Below are positions 41,678-50,466 of a DNA stretch of 64,000 nt, in pieces. Position 1 is the first letter of the stretch. Every line of letters starts with the position of its first letter. The DNA comes from Caldilineaceae bacterium. GTDB lineage: Bacteria > Chloroflexota > Anaerolineae > Caldilineales > Caldilineaceae. The notes beneath the pieces are model-generated. The model ran no database searches and had not been told where the DNA came from. It worked only from the letters and a program-made list of their open reading frames with translations. The position numbers and the translations under genes were made by a program. Where the stretch lies: positions 159,698 to 223,697 of the forward strand of contig JAJDTL010000037.1 in NCBI GenBank assembly GCA_022827195.1, written 5' to 3'.

Positions 41678-43546
41678 ATGTCCGTCGAATTCCTGCGCGC
41701 AACGCCACTATTTCAGGGCTTGTCAGACGAAGAACTGCGCGAGGTTGTTGTAATCTTCCGCGAAGAGAAACAACGTGGGGGCGCTGCCATATTTCGAAGT
41801 GACGAGACCTGCAACGAGCTCTATTTGATTCGCAATGGCTTTGTCCGCTTGCTAGACCCGGATGGCTCAGTGCTGGCGACACTCGGCCCGGGAAGTTTGC
41901 TGGGTGAAGCGGAGTTCCTGCGCGGGCTGGCCCACAATACCAGCGCGATGGCCGCTACGGACGTACAGATGTGGGCTCTACCAGACGCAAACTTGCGGAC
42001 CCTGTTGCAGCGGCACTTCAACATTGGCGTAAAGCTCAGCCAGAACTTTGGCGAACAGATCGCTCAGCTGGAAGACTATCTTGTGGCGCAGCTTGCGAAG
42101 ACGCGTGCGCTCGGGGAGTTGCCTCACAAGGTACTGTGGCCGGTTGCAAGAAGTATGCAGCCGCACCAACTGGCGCGGGAAAGTCTTCTCTACCAGGCCG
42201 GGGAACAGGCCGAGGCTCTATTTCTGCTAGAGAGAGGATCGCTTGAGCTGCGGCAAACGCCAACTCCGGAGAATCCCAGTCCGAAAGCAGTCCTGGTTGA
42301 ATCGGGAAGTCTCTTTGGGGTGCTGCCACTGCTGACAAACAAGCCCTACGATACCAGTGCGTATGCCGTGGAAGACTGCCTTATCTGGACGTTGCCGGCC
42401 GCCACGTTTTACAGCTTGAGCAGTCAGTTTCCCCTGCTGCGCCGTACGCTCGGGCGCCACAGCCGCAGCCGCCTGAGTGTCGCGGACCAGACGCAGGCGG
42501 TTGTGAGACTTGCGCAGACACCTCTTTTTGCCCAGCTTGAGCCGGCCAATTTGCATGCGATTGTTCAGCGGTTGGTCCTTCAGCATGTTCCCGCGGGCGA
42601 GCCGATTTACCGTTTGGGAGACGCGAGCGACGCCATGTTCCTGGTGGACCAAGGCGAGGTCGAACTGACCGCGGAAAACGAGAGCGGGGTCCTGCAGGAA
42701 TTGGCTCGAGTCGGTGTCGGCAGTTTCTTTGGCGCGATGAGCCTACTTACGGGGGAGGACCGTCTGGAGAACGCGACGGCGATCCGCAATACGAACCTGT
42801 GGGTGCTGTACCGGACGGATCTTCAGGAGTTGGTGGGCCTCCACCCTGCCATAGGATCGGCACTCGACCAGGCCGTATCGGCGCGCATCAGCGGACGTCA
42901 GGACTCGATGGACGAGGGACGCCTGCGCCGATTCCCGCTGCTGACCGACCTTTCCTCGCAAGAGCTGAGGGAAGTAGCGAGTCATTTGCGACAAGCTCAT
43001 AGCCGTGCCGGCGAACAGATCTACCAGGCAGGGGCGCCCAGCGATGCGTTGTACCTCATAGAGAGTGGGATCGTACGGCTGCAGCCGATCAATGGCTCAG
43101 GGAGTTGGACGCGCGGCGAGGGCGAAATCTTTGGAGAAAGGGCGATTCTTTCTGATGAACCCTACGGGCAGAGCGCCTTTGCCGAGACGGACCTGGACCT
43201 GATATACATTGAGCAACCGGGGCTGGACGCCCTCAAGTCGCGGCTGCCGTCCCTTGCCTTCAATTTGAGTCGGATCCTGAGCTATCCGGCGGCAGAAGGT
43301 GAGGCGTTCGCGGGTGCGCCACAGTACCGCGCCGGTGACACTCCGGTTGAGTACGCTGATGCAGACTACGGCCGACAATCCTCGATGCACGCGGACGATA
43401 TTCCTCGTCCGCGTCCACATCGCGACGGGGCGAGCTGGCTCGGGAATCTCAGCGCGTGGGGGAAGGTACGTCTAATTCTGGTCCTGATCCTGCTGCTGTA
43501 CCTCGTCATTGTCGTGGTGCCAAGTCTTCTTGGTTTTTCCTTCTGA
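41678..43546 (+). CDS. Tetra-CNB-domain protein with C-terminal membrane anchor
   Basis: A 622-residue protein starting at ATG 41678 behind AAAGGAG. Four cyclic-nucleotide-binding-fold (Crp/PKA-R-type) domains lie in tandem at about 1-120, 150-258, 275-395 and 412-530. Each has the beta-roll with LYLIRNGFVRLL/LFLLERGSLELR/MFLVDQGEVELT/LYLIESGIVRLQ and a recognisable phosphate-binding cassette G-x2-[LF]-G. However the Arg that grips the cyclic phosphate is replaced in all four (T88, T226, N365, Q498). A polar linker leads to one helix at 598-617 (VRLILVLILLLYLVIVVVP) ending six residues from the C-terminus. No DNA-binding, kinase or transporter domain is present. The role is unknown; probably a membrane-tethered sensor or scaffold, not a Crp-like regulator. 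Confidence 0.85.
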   Translation: MSVEFLRATPLFQGLSDEELREVVVIFREEKQRGGAAIFRSDETCNELYLIRNGFVRLLDPDGSVLATLGPGSLLGEAEFLRGLAHNTSAMAATDVQMWALPDANLRTLLQRHFNIGVKLSQNFGEQIAQLEDYLVAQLAKTRALGELPHKVLWPVARSMQPHQLARESLLYQAGEQAEALFLLERGSLELRQTPTPENPSPKAVLVESGSLFGVLPLLTNKPYDTSAYAVEDCLIWTLPAATFYSLSSQFPLLRRTLGRHSRSRLSVADQTQAVVRLAQTPLFAQLEPANLHAIVQRLVLQHVPAGEPIYRLGDASDAMFLVDQGEVELTAENESGVLQELARVGVGSFFGAMSLLTGEDRLENATAIRNTNLWVLYRTDLQELVGLHPAIGSALDQAVSARISGRQDSMDEGRLRRFPLLTDLSSQELREVASHLRQAHSRAGEQIYQAGAPSDALYLIESGIVRLQPINGSGSWTRGEGEIFGERAILSDEPYGQSAFAETDLDLIYIEQPGLDALKSRLPSLAFNLSRILSYPAAEGEAFAGAPQYRAGDTPVEYADADYGRQSSMHADDIPRPRPHRDGASWLGNLSAWGKVRLILVLILLLYLVIVVVPSLLGFSF

Positions 43547-43660
43547 AGCAGTTTCCTGCCTGGGCAGACAGGCTAATGGTTATTCCAGAGCTGGTCCGAG
43601 CCGGGAGATACAGTCAACGACGGTGAGAGGGCAGTTGGAGTTCTGACCTGCGCGCGCTCT

Positions 43661-44707
43661 TCACCAGCCCTTCGCCAAGATAGGCCATTCAAGTTCGACT
43701 TCCCCGTTTCTATGGCCGACCAACCGTGAGAAGAGATTGTTTGAGACGCAGCAGTGGTTGGCGAGCACCGTGACGCGTTCACCAATCTCCGGTTTGCGCG
43801 TGCAGCGCGAGACGTCGACGTGGGCGTGTTCCTCAGACAGCTTGAAGAGCTCCGCCTCTGGATATTCGATGATCAGTCCGTGCCCCGAAGACTTTCGGGC
43901 GCTGTCGGCGGCCAGCGACTTACTGCCCGAATCCAAAACGACTCGATCATCGGTGGGCCGGCTGACGACGGTTGCCAGCACGAAGTATGAGCACTGATCC
44001 AGGGTCATAGCGCCGGCATCGACAAGGTTGCGGTCGCCATAGACGTACATGCCGGCCCGATATTCGGTGAATTCGGTGAATTCATGGGCCTGCCACATTA
44101 CGAAGGAACTGCCGCCGCTTACGCGCTCCGCGGCCAGCCCGTCCTGGGCGAGCAGCATTTTTGAGTCGGTCATAAAGGCGTTGGCTTCCGGGTTGCAGGG
44201 GTATACCATGAGCCCGCCAAAATGCAGATTTGCGGCGCTGTCGATTTGCCGGGCCAAAGCGCGCACCTCTGCGGTTGTCGTCACACCGCAACGCTCGTAG
44301 CCTCCGTCCATTTCTATCAAGACAGGCAGAGTCGTACCTTCCTGCGCGGCTGCCCTGGCGTAGCCTTCGACGGTGTGCGCGGAGTCGGCGGTAACGCTGA
44401 TCCTGGCTCGACGCGAGAGAAGCATCAACCGTCTCAATTTGGTCTGGCTGAGCAAATTGTAGGGGAGGAAGATGTCGCTGATGCCTGCGCTGCACATCAC
44501 TTCGGCTTCGCTCAGGGTCTGGCAGGTGATGCCGACGGCGCCAGCCTGCATCTGCATGTGAGCGATGGCCGGAATGCGGTGTGTCTTTATGTGGGGCCGG
44601 TTGTCGATGCCGTGCTTGTCCAGGTATGCTTGGAGCCGCTCGATGTTGGCGGAAAGCCGGTCCAGGTCGACGACGGCTACCGGAGTGTCAAGTTCCTCGA
44701 TGCGCAT
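43661..44707 (-). CDS. D-threonine aldolase / D-serine dehydratase-like PLP enzyme (alanine racemase fold)
   Basis: A 348-residue fold-type III PLP enzyme (COG3616). ATG 44707 with AGAGGTAAG upstream is chosen over 44728. The opening LDTPVAVVDLDRLSANIERLQ and the PLP lysine in RPHIKTHRIPAIAHMQ are diagnostic. EMDGGYERCGV, SGGSSFVMW and YRAGMYVYGDRN form the barrel, and the C-terminal ANHCCVSNN carries the His/Cys pair that binds the activating metal in D-threonine aldolases and D-serine dehydratases. It probably cleaves or dehydrates a D-amino acid or beta-hydroxy amino acid. It is preceded by a small membrane gene four bases upstream. Confidence 0.88.
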   Translation of the reverse strand: MRIEELDTPVAVVDLDRLSANIERLQAYLDKHGIDNRPHIKTHRIPAIAHMQMQAGAVGITCQTLSEAEVMCSAGISDIFLPYNLLSQTKLRRLMLLSRRARISVTADSAHTVEGYARAAAQEGTTLPVLIEMDGGYERCGVTTTAEVRALARQIDSAANLHFGGLMVYPCNPEANAFMTDSKMLLAQDGLAAERVSGGSSFVMWQAHEFTEFTEYRAGMYVYGDRNLVDAGAMTLDQCSYFVLATVVSRPTDDRVVLDSGSKSLAADSARKSSGHGLIIEYPEAELFKLSEEHAHVDVSRCTRKPEIGERVTVLANHCCVSNNLFSRLVGHRNGEVELEWPILAKGW

Positions 44708-44711
44708 GGTC

Positions 44712-45047
44712 TTACCTCTGTTTGACAAGCAGCAGCAGGAGCAGAATCAGTTCAATGGCTTTGGTAAGCAGGCCAAAACCGCTGTCCAGAGGCTGTGGGT
44801 TTACCACAAAGTAGGCGACTATCGTGACGGCGGTGTAAGCCGCAAGCGCCCAGCGAATGTGGGTCCTGAAGTTGGCGAGCTGGGGGACCAGGTAGAGGGC
44901 GGCAACCAGTGCGATGAAGCCCAGGCCGTTGAGGATGAAGATTGGGATCGCACCCTGGATGCCAAGCAAGAGATGGATCAGGCCCGTCAGTAGCGCAAGC
45001 CCCATGATGCGGTATGACTGTGCATTCAAGGATCGGAATTCGTCCAT
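44712..45047 (-). CDS. Small four-helix membrane protein, unknown
   Basis: A 111-residue protein from ATG 45047, behind a GGAGG/GGGAGA-rich leader. It has four membrane helices: YRIMGLALLTGLIHLLLGIQ, FILNGLGFIALVAALYLV, IRWALAAYTAVTIVAYFVV and LTKAIELILLLLLLV. The pattern is common to small uncharacterised membrane proteins of Chloroflexota. Its stop lies four bases before the D-threonine aldolase-like gene, so they are co-translated. No functional motif. Confidence 0.65.
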   Translation of the reverse strand: MDEFRSLNAQSYRIMGLALLTGLIHLLLGIQGAIPIFILNGLGFIALVAALYLVPQLANFRTHIRWALAAYTAVTIVAYFVVNPQPLDSGFGLLTKAIELILLLLLLVKQR

Positions 45048-45173
45048 TTTCTCCCGCCTCCCTTTATGGCCCTGGCATGAGAACTCCGCCGCTTGGCGAA
45101 GGTCGGTCCACAGTATACTCTCATAGAATTGTTCATTTCTCAACGCCTGATTCGCAACGGACCTTCGGGCCGG

Positions 45174-46337
45174 CTAGTCATCTACAATGGCGCCGATTCG
45201 CAGCCAGCGTTCTTCCGGGATCCAGAGTGTGAATTGGCCGCTTCCGAGGACTATCAGAAGAGAAGAAATGAATAGGAGAGCGAGTCCCAGTGCGGCCTGG
45301 CCGGCGAGAGCGTAGCCGAGGTAGGAGGCCAAGCTGACAAGCCCTGCTGCCGATCTGGTTGCTACGCCCAGCAGGACGGCTGCGCCACCGAGTGCGCCGA
45401 CCAGAGCGATGAGCAGGTTGGCGACCGCCGGCATATCTGACGATCCGGAAAGCAGTCTCACCACGAGTAGGGAGGTGAGCGCCGCGGCCAGGATGCGCAG
45501 ACCGACCGGAAGCCATAGGAGTGACCACTGCTTCAGACGGGCGCGCCAGATCCTGTAGGTCAAATGGCCGGGACTGATCCAGCCGATGTTTACGAGCCAG
45601 TCGCGTACAAAGCTGAGCGTCACCGCGCCGCCGAAGACCGCGCCGACGACATAGGTTTCGGGTGGCCTGAAGATCGGCCAGAGCACGGTGGAGAGGAATA
45701 TCATGAGCAGACCGGCAATGATGCGCCGCTGGTTGCTCTCAGTCATTGGGTAGTTGGGCAGTCCCATGCGTGTCCGCAACAGCATCCCCCCGACGAAGAG
45801 TGGGCGTGCGAAGCCCACCAGCAGAAACACCAGAGGCAACTGCCCGTACTGTACGGCCAGCATGCAGGCCACGAGCACTCCCAAGCCGTCGGATTCCATG
45901 TCCAGCGTCTCGCCCAACTTGGAGACGCGGTCTGTCTTGCGTGCGACATAACCGTCGATGGCGTCGGTGATGCTTGCCGCGACGTAAAGAATAGCCGGCA
46001 GCCAGTCCATTGGTCCTCCCGGCCTCGGCAGGAGGAGAAATCCTGCCATCCAGGCGTAGGCGAGGCCGCGATAGATTGTCAGGAGGTTGGCGGCGCCCAG
46101 GTCAGGATATAGCCGGTCTGAATTGGGGTGGTGATTTTGGCGAAGGACCCGACGCAGGTACCAGAATTCGGCGGCGACGACGAGGGCTGAGAACATGAGC
46201 CAGCGCCGTGCGTTGAATTCGGTGTTTTGGGCTGTAAAACGCAGCAGCAGGACGGCGACGAGCAGGGTCGCGCTGCAGATCAACGTATGAAGCCTAACAC
46301 TCTTTTGCAAGAGCGCGACCTTCTCCGCTTCTTTCAT
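45174..46337 (-). CDS. CDP-alcohol phosphatidyltransferase fused to a DoxX-like half
   Basis: A 387-residue membrane protein. ATG 46337 follows GGGAGAAGG. The CDP-alcohol phosphotransferase signature is perfect: D125-x2-D128-G-x2-A-R-x8-G-x3-D146-x3-D150, with metal-binding Asp residues, so it condenses a CDP-linked lipid with an alcohol (or the reverse pair) to make a phospholipid. After the catalytic half (to about residue 245) a second group of four membrane segments follows (LRILAAALTSLLVVRLL through GSGQFTLWIPEERWL), which looks like a DoxX/DoxD unit. Canonical members are near 200 residues, so the extra half is unusual. The alcohol substrate is not determinable. Confidence 0.82.
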   Translation of the reverse strand: MKEAEKVALLQKSVRLHTLICSATLLVAVLLLRFTAQNTEFNARRWLMFSALVVAAEFWYLRRVLRQNHHPNSDRLYPDLGAANLLTIYRGLAYAWMAGFLLLPRPGGPMDWLPAILYVAASITDAIDGYVARKTDRVSKLGETLDMESDGLGVLVACMLAVQYGQLPLVFLLVGFARPLFVGGMLLRTRMGLPNYPMTESNQRRIIAGLLMIFLSTVLWPIFRPPETYVVGAVFGGAVTLSFVRDWLVNIGWISPGHLTYRIWRARLKQWSLLWLPVGLRILAAALTSLLVVRLLSGSSDMPAVANLLIALVGALGGAAVLLGVATRSAAGLVSLASYLGYALAGQAALGLALLFISSLLIVLGSGQFTLWIPEERWLRIGAIVDD

Positions 46338-46451
46338 CGCCTTCTCCCGGTCGGTGGGGCCGTCGGCGCCACCATAGCATAGTATGGCGCAACGCTCAAT
46401 CTCAAGCCTTAGGTCATGGCCGTTCGGAGCTCCCAGGAGGGCCGAAAACAG

Positions 46452-46482
46452 TTGGTTTGCGCTTGTTGTCCTGTGCTATGAT
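46452..46482 (+). promoter_or_regulatory. Possible promoter of the glycogen operon
   Basis: TATGAT at 46477-46482 is a good -10; the best -35 is TTGGTT (46452-46457) with a 19-base spacer, so the match is partial. Transcription would start about 30 bases before TTG 46518. Confidence 0.35.
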
Positions 46483-46517
46483 GGAACAAATAGACTACCA
46501 TTTGTTAGGAGAATAGC

Positions 46518-48404
46518 TTGTCCAGTCCCATCCCGTTGGTAATCCATGCAACGCATGAAGCGGGTACAAAGGTGGGCGGAATCGGTTCCGTTCTCGAAGG
46601 GCTATTGGGCGCGAAAGAGTACAATGAGCAGGTTGCACGAACCGTACTGGTCGGTCCGATGTTCGGCTGGGACGCACTCCAGATGGAGAGGCTTACCGAC
46701 GCGGTTAACGGGGTGCAGATTCGGTACAGCAGCCTTCACGGCGTTTTCTACGGGGTCAACGAGGAAGTCCAACGGACACTGCGGACAGTTGAGGAGACCT
46801 ATCAAGTGGGGATTCTCTACGGCGTCCGCCGGTTTGGGGCGGTGGAACACGAGATTCTGCTGGTAGATGCAAGCAACCCGGCGATTGAGCAGGTGTCGAG
46901 TTTCCATTTCTACCTCTGGGAACACTATGGCATCGATAGCCGGCGATATGAGCACGATTACGAATACGGCCTTTATGTCTCAATAGCCCAGCCCATTTTT
47001 GAGGGACTGAAGGCGCTGGAAGTTGACGCGGGACTCTCGCCAAGCGAGCGGGTGATCATTGCCCACGAATGGCTGGGGATGCCGGTAGTCTTTGCTGCAC
47101 AGATGAGCGAGCCGGAGCAGTGGCGCACGGTCTTTTACGCGCACGAAATGGCGACAGCCCGTATTCTGGTTGAAGGTCACAGCGGTCACGACACCCGTTT
47201 CTACAATGTCATGCTGCGCGCCCGGGAGTCACATTTGCCGCTGGAGACTTTGTTTGGAGACCAGAGCGCGCATTTCAAGCACGCGCTTGTTCGGCGGGCG
47301 GTCCATTGCGACGCTGTTTTCGCGGTGGGCGACCTGGTCAGAGAGGAGCTTCGGTTTCTTGGCGGGCCCTTTACCAATTGCAGAATCGATCTGGTATACA
47401 ACGGAATCGACGCGAAGGTCAATACGGCTGAGGAAAGGAGGAAATCCAGGCGCCGGCTAAGAGAATACTGTGAAAGGCTGCTAGGCTTCAAGCCTGACTA
47501 CGTTTTCACGCATGTTGCGCGGCTGGTTTTATCGAAGGCTCTGTGGCGAGACACGCGTGTAATGATGCATCTGGAGCAGTTATTGGGTTCGGCAGGCAAG
47601 AAGGCGGTGCTGTTCGTGCTTGCCACCAGCCAGCCAGCCGGCCGGCCGGGGGAGCTGATTCGCCGTTGGGAGGCGCGATACGGGTGGCCGGTCGGCCACA
47701 GGGCGGACAACGGCGATCTGACCGGCGAAGAGGCGCCGTTTTTCTTCAGCAGCGTAGAACCGTTCAATCATAGTGCACGCAACAGTCGAATCGTATTGGT
47801 CAATCAGTTTGGCTGGAGCCGGGAGCGATGCGGCGAGCGGATGCCGACTTCCATGGAGTTTCAGGATATCCGCCGCGGCAGCGACGTGGAGTTCGGCCAG
47901 AGTATCTACGAGCCTTTTGGCATCGCGCAGGTTGAGCCGGTCAATTTTGGCGCGATTGCATGCGTTAGCAACGTGTGCGGCTGTATTGGATTCCTTGAAC
48001 AGGGGGCCAGGGGACTTGTGAGAGAAGGGCTGTTGGCGGGCGGAAAGGTCGATGGGCAGCCCTTGCGTACAGATGCTGCAGCCGGATTGCCAGGTGTGGA
48101 AGGCGAACCGACTTTCATCAACGACAGAGGCTTCCCGCTGGTCGTTGCCGACTACATTGGTCTACCCGAAGACGAGGCGCCCAGCTCAGCGCAGGAAGCG
48201 CTCGTGATAGACCAGGCGGTGCGAGACAGAATCGAAATCCGCAATGCAGGAGCAACTGCCCGGCAGATCTTCGAACGCCTGCCGTCGGTGCGCGGACGGG
48301 TCGCGGAGCGGATTCGCATCGGAAACGCTCTGGCCGCAAGCATGAGTTGGGAAATCGTAGCAAGCAACTATTTTTTGCCTGCGCTGAGGAGAGTATGTCT
48401 CTAA
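46518..48404 (+). CDS. Glycogen synthase-like glycosyltransferase (GT5/GT3 type)
   Basis: A 628-residue GT-B glycosyltransferase starting at TTG 46518 with GGAGA before it. The N-terminal loop TKVGGIGSVLEGLL is the ADP/UDP-glucose K-x-G-G motif of glycogen synthases. IIAHEWLGMPVVFAAQ resembles the acceptor-domain D/EW motif and VYNGIDAKV the domain switch. YEPFGIAQVEPVNFGAIACVSNVCG gives the catalytic E-x7-E and nucleotide loop. It is about 150 residues longer than bacterial GlgA, with an inserted stretch around WPVGHRADNGDLTGEEAPFFF. It precedes glgB by 139 bases, so it most likely extends alpha-1,4-glucan chains. Confidence 0.8.
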   Translation: MSSPIPLVIHATHEAGTKVGGIGSVLEGLLGAKEYNEQVARTVLVGPMFGWDALQMERLTDAVNGVQIRYSSLHGVFYGVNEEVQRTLRTVEETYQVGILYGVRRFGAVEHEILLVDASNPAIEQVSSFHFYLWEHYGIDSRRYEHDYEYGLYVSIAQPIFEGLKALEVDAGLSPSERVIIAHEWLGMPVVFAAQMSEPEQWRTVFYAHEMATARILVEGHSGHDTRFYNVMLRARESHLPLETLFGDQSAHFKHALVRRAVHCDAVFAVGDLVREELRFLGGPFTNCRIDLVYNGIDAKVNTAEERRKSRRRLREYCERLLGFKPDYVFTHVARLVLSKALWRDTRVMMHLEQLLGSAGKKAVLFVLATSQPAGRPGELIRRWEARYGWPVGHRADNGDLTGEEAPFFFSSVEPFNHSARNSRIVLVNQFGWSRERCGERMPTSMEFQDIRRGSDVEFGQSIYEPFGIAQVEPVNFGAIACVSNVCGCIGFLEQGARGLVREGLLAGGKVDGQPLRTDAAAGLPGVEGEPTFINDRGFPLVVADYIGLPEDEAPSSAQEALVIDQAVRDRIEIRNAGATARQIFERLPSVRGRVAERIRIGNALAASMSWEIVASNYFLPALRRVCL

Positions 48405-48543
48405 GCCAGCCCGTTGCGAGCTGGGATGGTGGATTCAAGGTTGCCGGGAGCTTCTACCACCGGACGTCCAGACCGGCTAGCGAGTGTTGGCGGCGCACGT
48501 CTTTGGGGAAGATAGCAAAAGAATAGAAGAAGGGCGCTGAAAT

Positions 48544-50460
48544 TTGACCGGGTCCTGGTTCACGGATGACGAGGCTTACCTGTTCGGTGAAGGGAACTTT
48601 CTCCACAGCTTCCGCAAGTTTGGAGCACATTACCGGTCTGTGGACGGCGTCAGCGGCGTGCAGTTCGCGGTTTGGGCGCCGAATGCCCAAGGTGTCAGCG
48701 TAATCGGACAGTTCAACGGTTGGGACCCTCTCGTCCAACCGATGCGCGCTCACCGCGAGGGAATCTGGGAACTCTTCGTTCCGACCGAGTTTGAGCCGGG
48801 AAGTACATACAAGTACTCGATTCAGCTTCCGCTGGTGGACTTCCGGATTGACAAGTCGGACCCGTACGGCTTTTACGCCGAGGAGGCACCGGGCACCGCG
48901 TCCCGCATCTGGCCGCTGGGAGGATACGCGTGGGGGGACAAGCCCTGGCTGGAAGAGCGCGCCGCCAGGCAGGCGTTTTCCCAACCTCTGAATGTCTACG
49001 AAGTCCACTTGGGCAGCTGGCGGCGGGCGCCGGGGGACAACAGCACACTTGGTTACAGGGAGTTGGCCCACCAGCTGGTCGCCTATGTGCTGGAGATGGG
49101 CTATACCCACATCGAGCTTCTTCCGATAACGGAGCACCCCTTTGAAGGGTCCTGGGGTTACCAGACCACAGGGTATTTCGCGCCGACCAGCCGCCTTGGA
49201 AGACCAGACGATTTCAAGTATTTCGTCGATTATTGCCATAGGAACCGCATTGGCGTCATCCTCGACTGGGCGCCGGCCCACTTTCCCAAGGACGCCCACG
49301 GGCTGGCTTTTTTCGACGGCACCCCGCTATACGAATATGAGGATCCCCGCCGCGGCGAACACCCTGACTGGGGGACGAAGATCTTCGACTACGGGCGGAA
49401 CGAGGTTCGCAATTTTCTGCTTGCAAGCGCCTTGTTCTGGGCGGAAGAGTATCACATTGACGGCCTAAGGGTTGACGCGGTGGCCTCGATGCTCTATCTG
49501 GACTACAGCCGCGAGGAGGGCGAGTGGGTCCCGAACCAGTATGGTGGGCAGGAAAACCTTGATGCCATCGCGTTTTTGCGGCAAGCCAATGAGATGCTTC
49601 ACGAAAGGGCGCCCGGAGTCTTGACCATCGCCGAAGAGAGTTCGATCTGGACGAAGGTTACACGGCCGGCTGATGCCGGCGGACTGGGATTCGACTACAA
49701 ATGGAACATGGGCTGGATGCACGACAGCCTGAGCTTTTTCAAGATGGACCCACTGTACCGCAGAACAAATCATCGCCTAATCACATACAGTTTGAGCTAT
49801 GCATTCAGCGAGAAATTCATCCTCCCATTGAGCCACGATGAAGTCGTCCATCTAAAGAGGTCGATGCTCGGCAAGATGCCCGGTGACTTGTGGCAGCAGT
49901 TTGCGCATCTCCGTCTCTTCTTCGGCTTGATGATTGCGCATCCGGGCAAAAAGCTGACGTTCATGGGAGGGGAGTTTGGCCAGTGGCGGGAGTGGACGGA
50001 GATGGCCAGCCTGGACTGGCACCTCCTTGAGCGTTCCGACCACCGGAACTTGCAGCGATTTGTGCGGGACATCAACAAACTCTACTGCTGGGAAAAGGCG
50101 CTACACCAGGTCGATGACAGCTGGGAGGGTTTTGAGTGGGTCGATTTTCAGGACGCCGATCATTCAATCATCAGCTTTTTGCGCCGGGATGCAGAGGGAG
50201 CGAATAGCATTCTCGTCGTATGCAATTTCACGCCCGTGCCGCAACATGGTTATCGCGTTGGGCTGCCGGGCCCTGGCCGCTACGATCAGATTCTTAACAG
50301 CGATTGGGCGATCTATAGTGGAAGCGGGATAGACAATCCGTTTCCCTTGGAGGCTGAAGAGATACCTTGGCAGAACTCCTCGTGGTCCACGATTATGGAG
50401 CTGCCGCCGCTCGGCATTTTGTATTGGAAGAGGGTAAATGAGCCGCCGGATAGGGAGTGA
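48544..50460 (+). CDS. glgB: 1,4-alpha-glucan branching enzyme
   Basis: A 638-residue GH13 branching enzyme that forms alpha-1,6 branches in glycogen. TTG 48544 starts it, with GAAGGG upstream. The N-terminal CBM48 ([22 protein letters not shown]) precedes the barrel: [19 protein letters not shown], the nucleophile D311 in [16 protein letters not shown], the acid E364 in IAEESS and the stabilising D432 in [20 protein letters not shown] is a branching-enzyme hallmark. The N1 domain is short. Six bases separate it from the following deacetylase. Confidence 0.95.
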   Translation: MTGSWFTDDEAYLFGEGNFLHSFRKFGAHYRSVDGVSGVQFAVWAPNAQGVSVIGQFNGWDPLVQPMRAHREGIWELFVPTEFEPGSTYKYSIQLPLVDFRIDKSDPYGFYAEEAPGTASRIWPLGGYAWGDKPWLEERAARQAFSQPLNVYEVHLGSWRRAPGDNSTLGYRELAHQLVAYVLEMGYTHIELLPITEHPFEGSWGYQTTGYFAPTSRLGRPDDFKYFVDYCHRNRIGVILDWAPAHFPKDAHGLAFFDGTPLYEYEDPRRGEHPDWGTKIFDYGRNEVRNFLLASALFWAEEYHIDGLRVDAVASMLYLDYSREEGEWVPNQYGGQENLDAIAFLRQANEMLHERAPGVLTIAEESSIWTKVTRPADAGGLGFDYKWNMGWMHDSLSFFKMDPLYRRTNHRLITYSLSYAFSEKFILPLSHDEVVHLKRSMLGKMPGDLWQQFAHLRLFFGLMIAHPGKKLTFMGGEFGQWREWTEMASLDWHLLERSDHRNLQRFVRDINKLYCWEKALHQVDDSWEGFEWVDFQDADHSIISFLRRDAEGANSILVVCNFTPVPQHGYRVGLPGPGRYDQILNSDWAIYSGSGIDNPFPLEAEEIPWQNSSWSTIMELPPLGILYWKRVNEPPDRE

Positions 50461-50466
50461 AATGAG

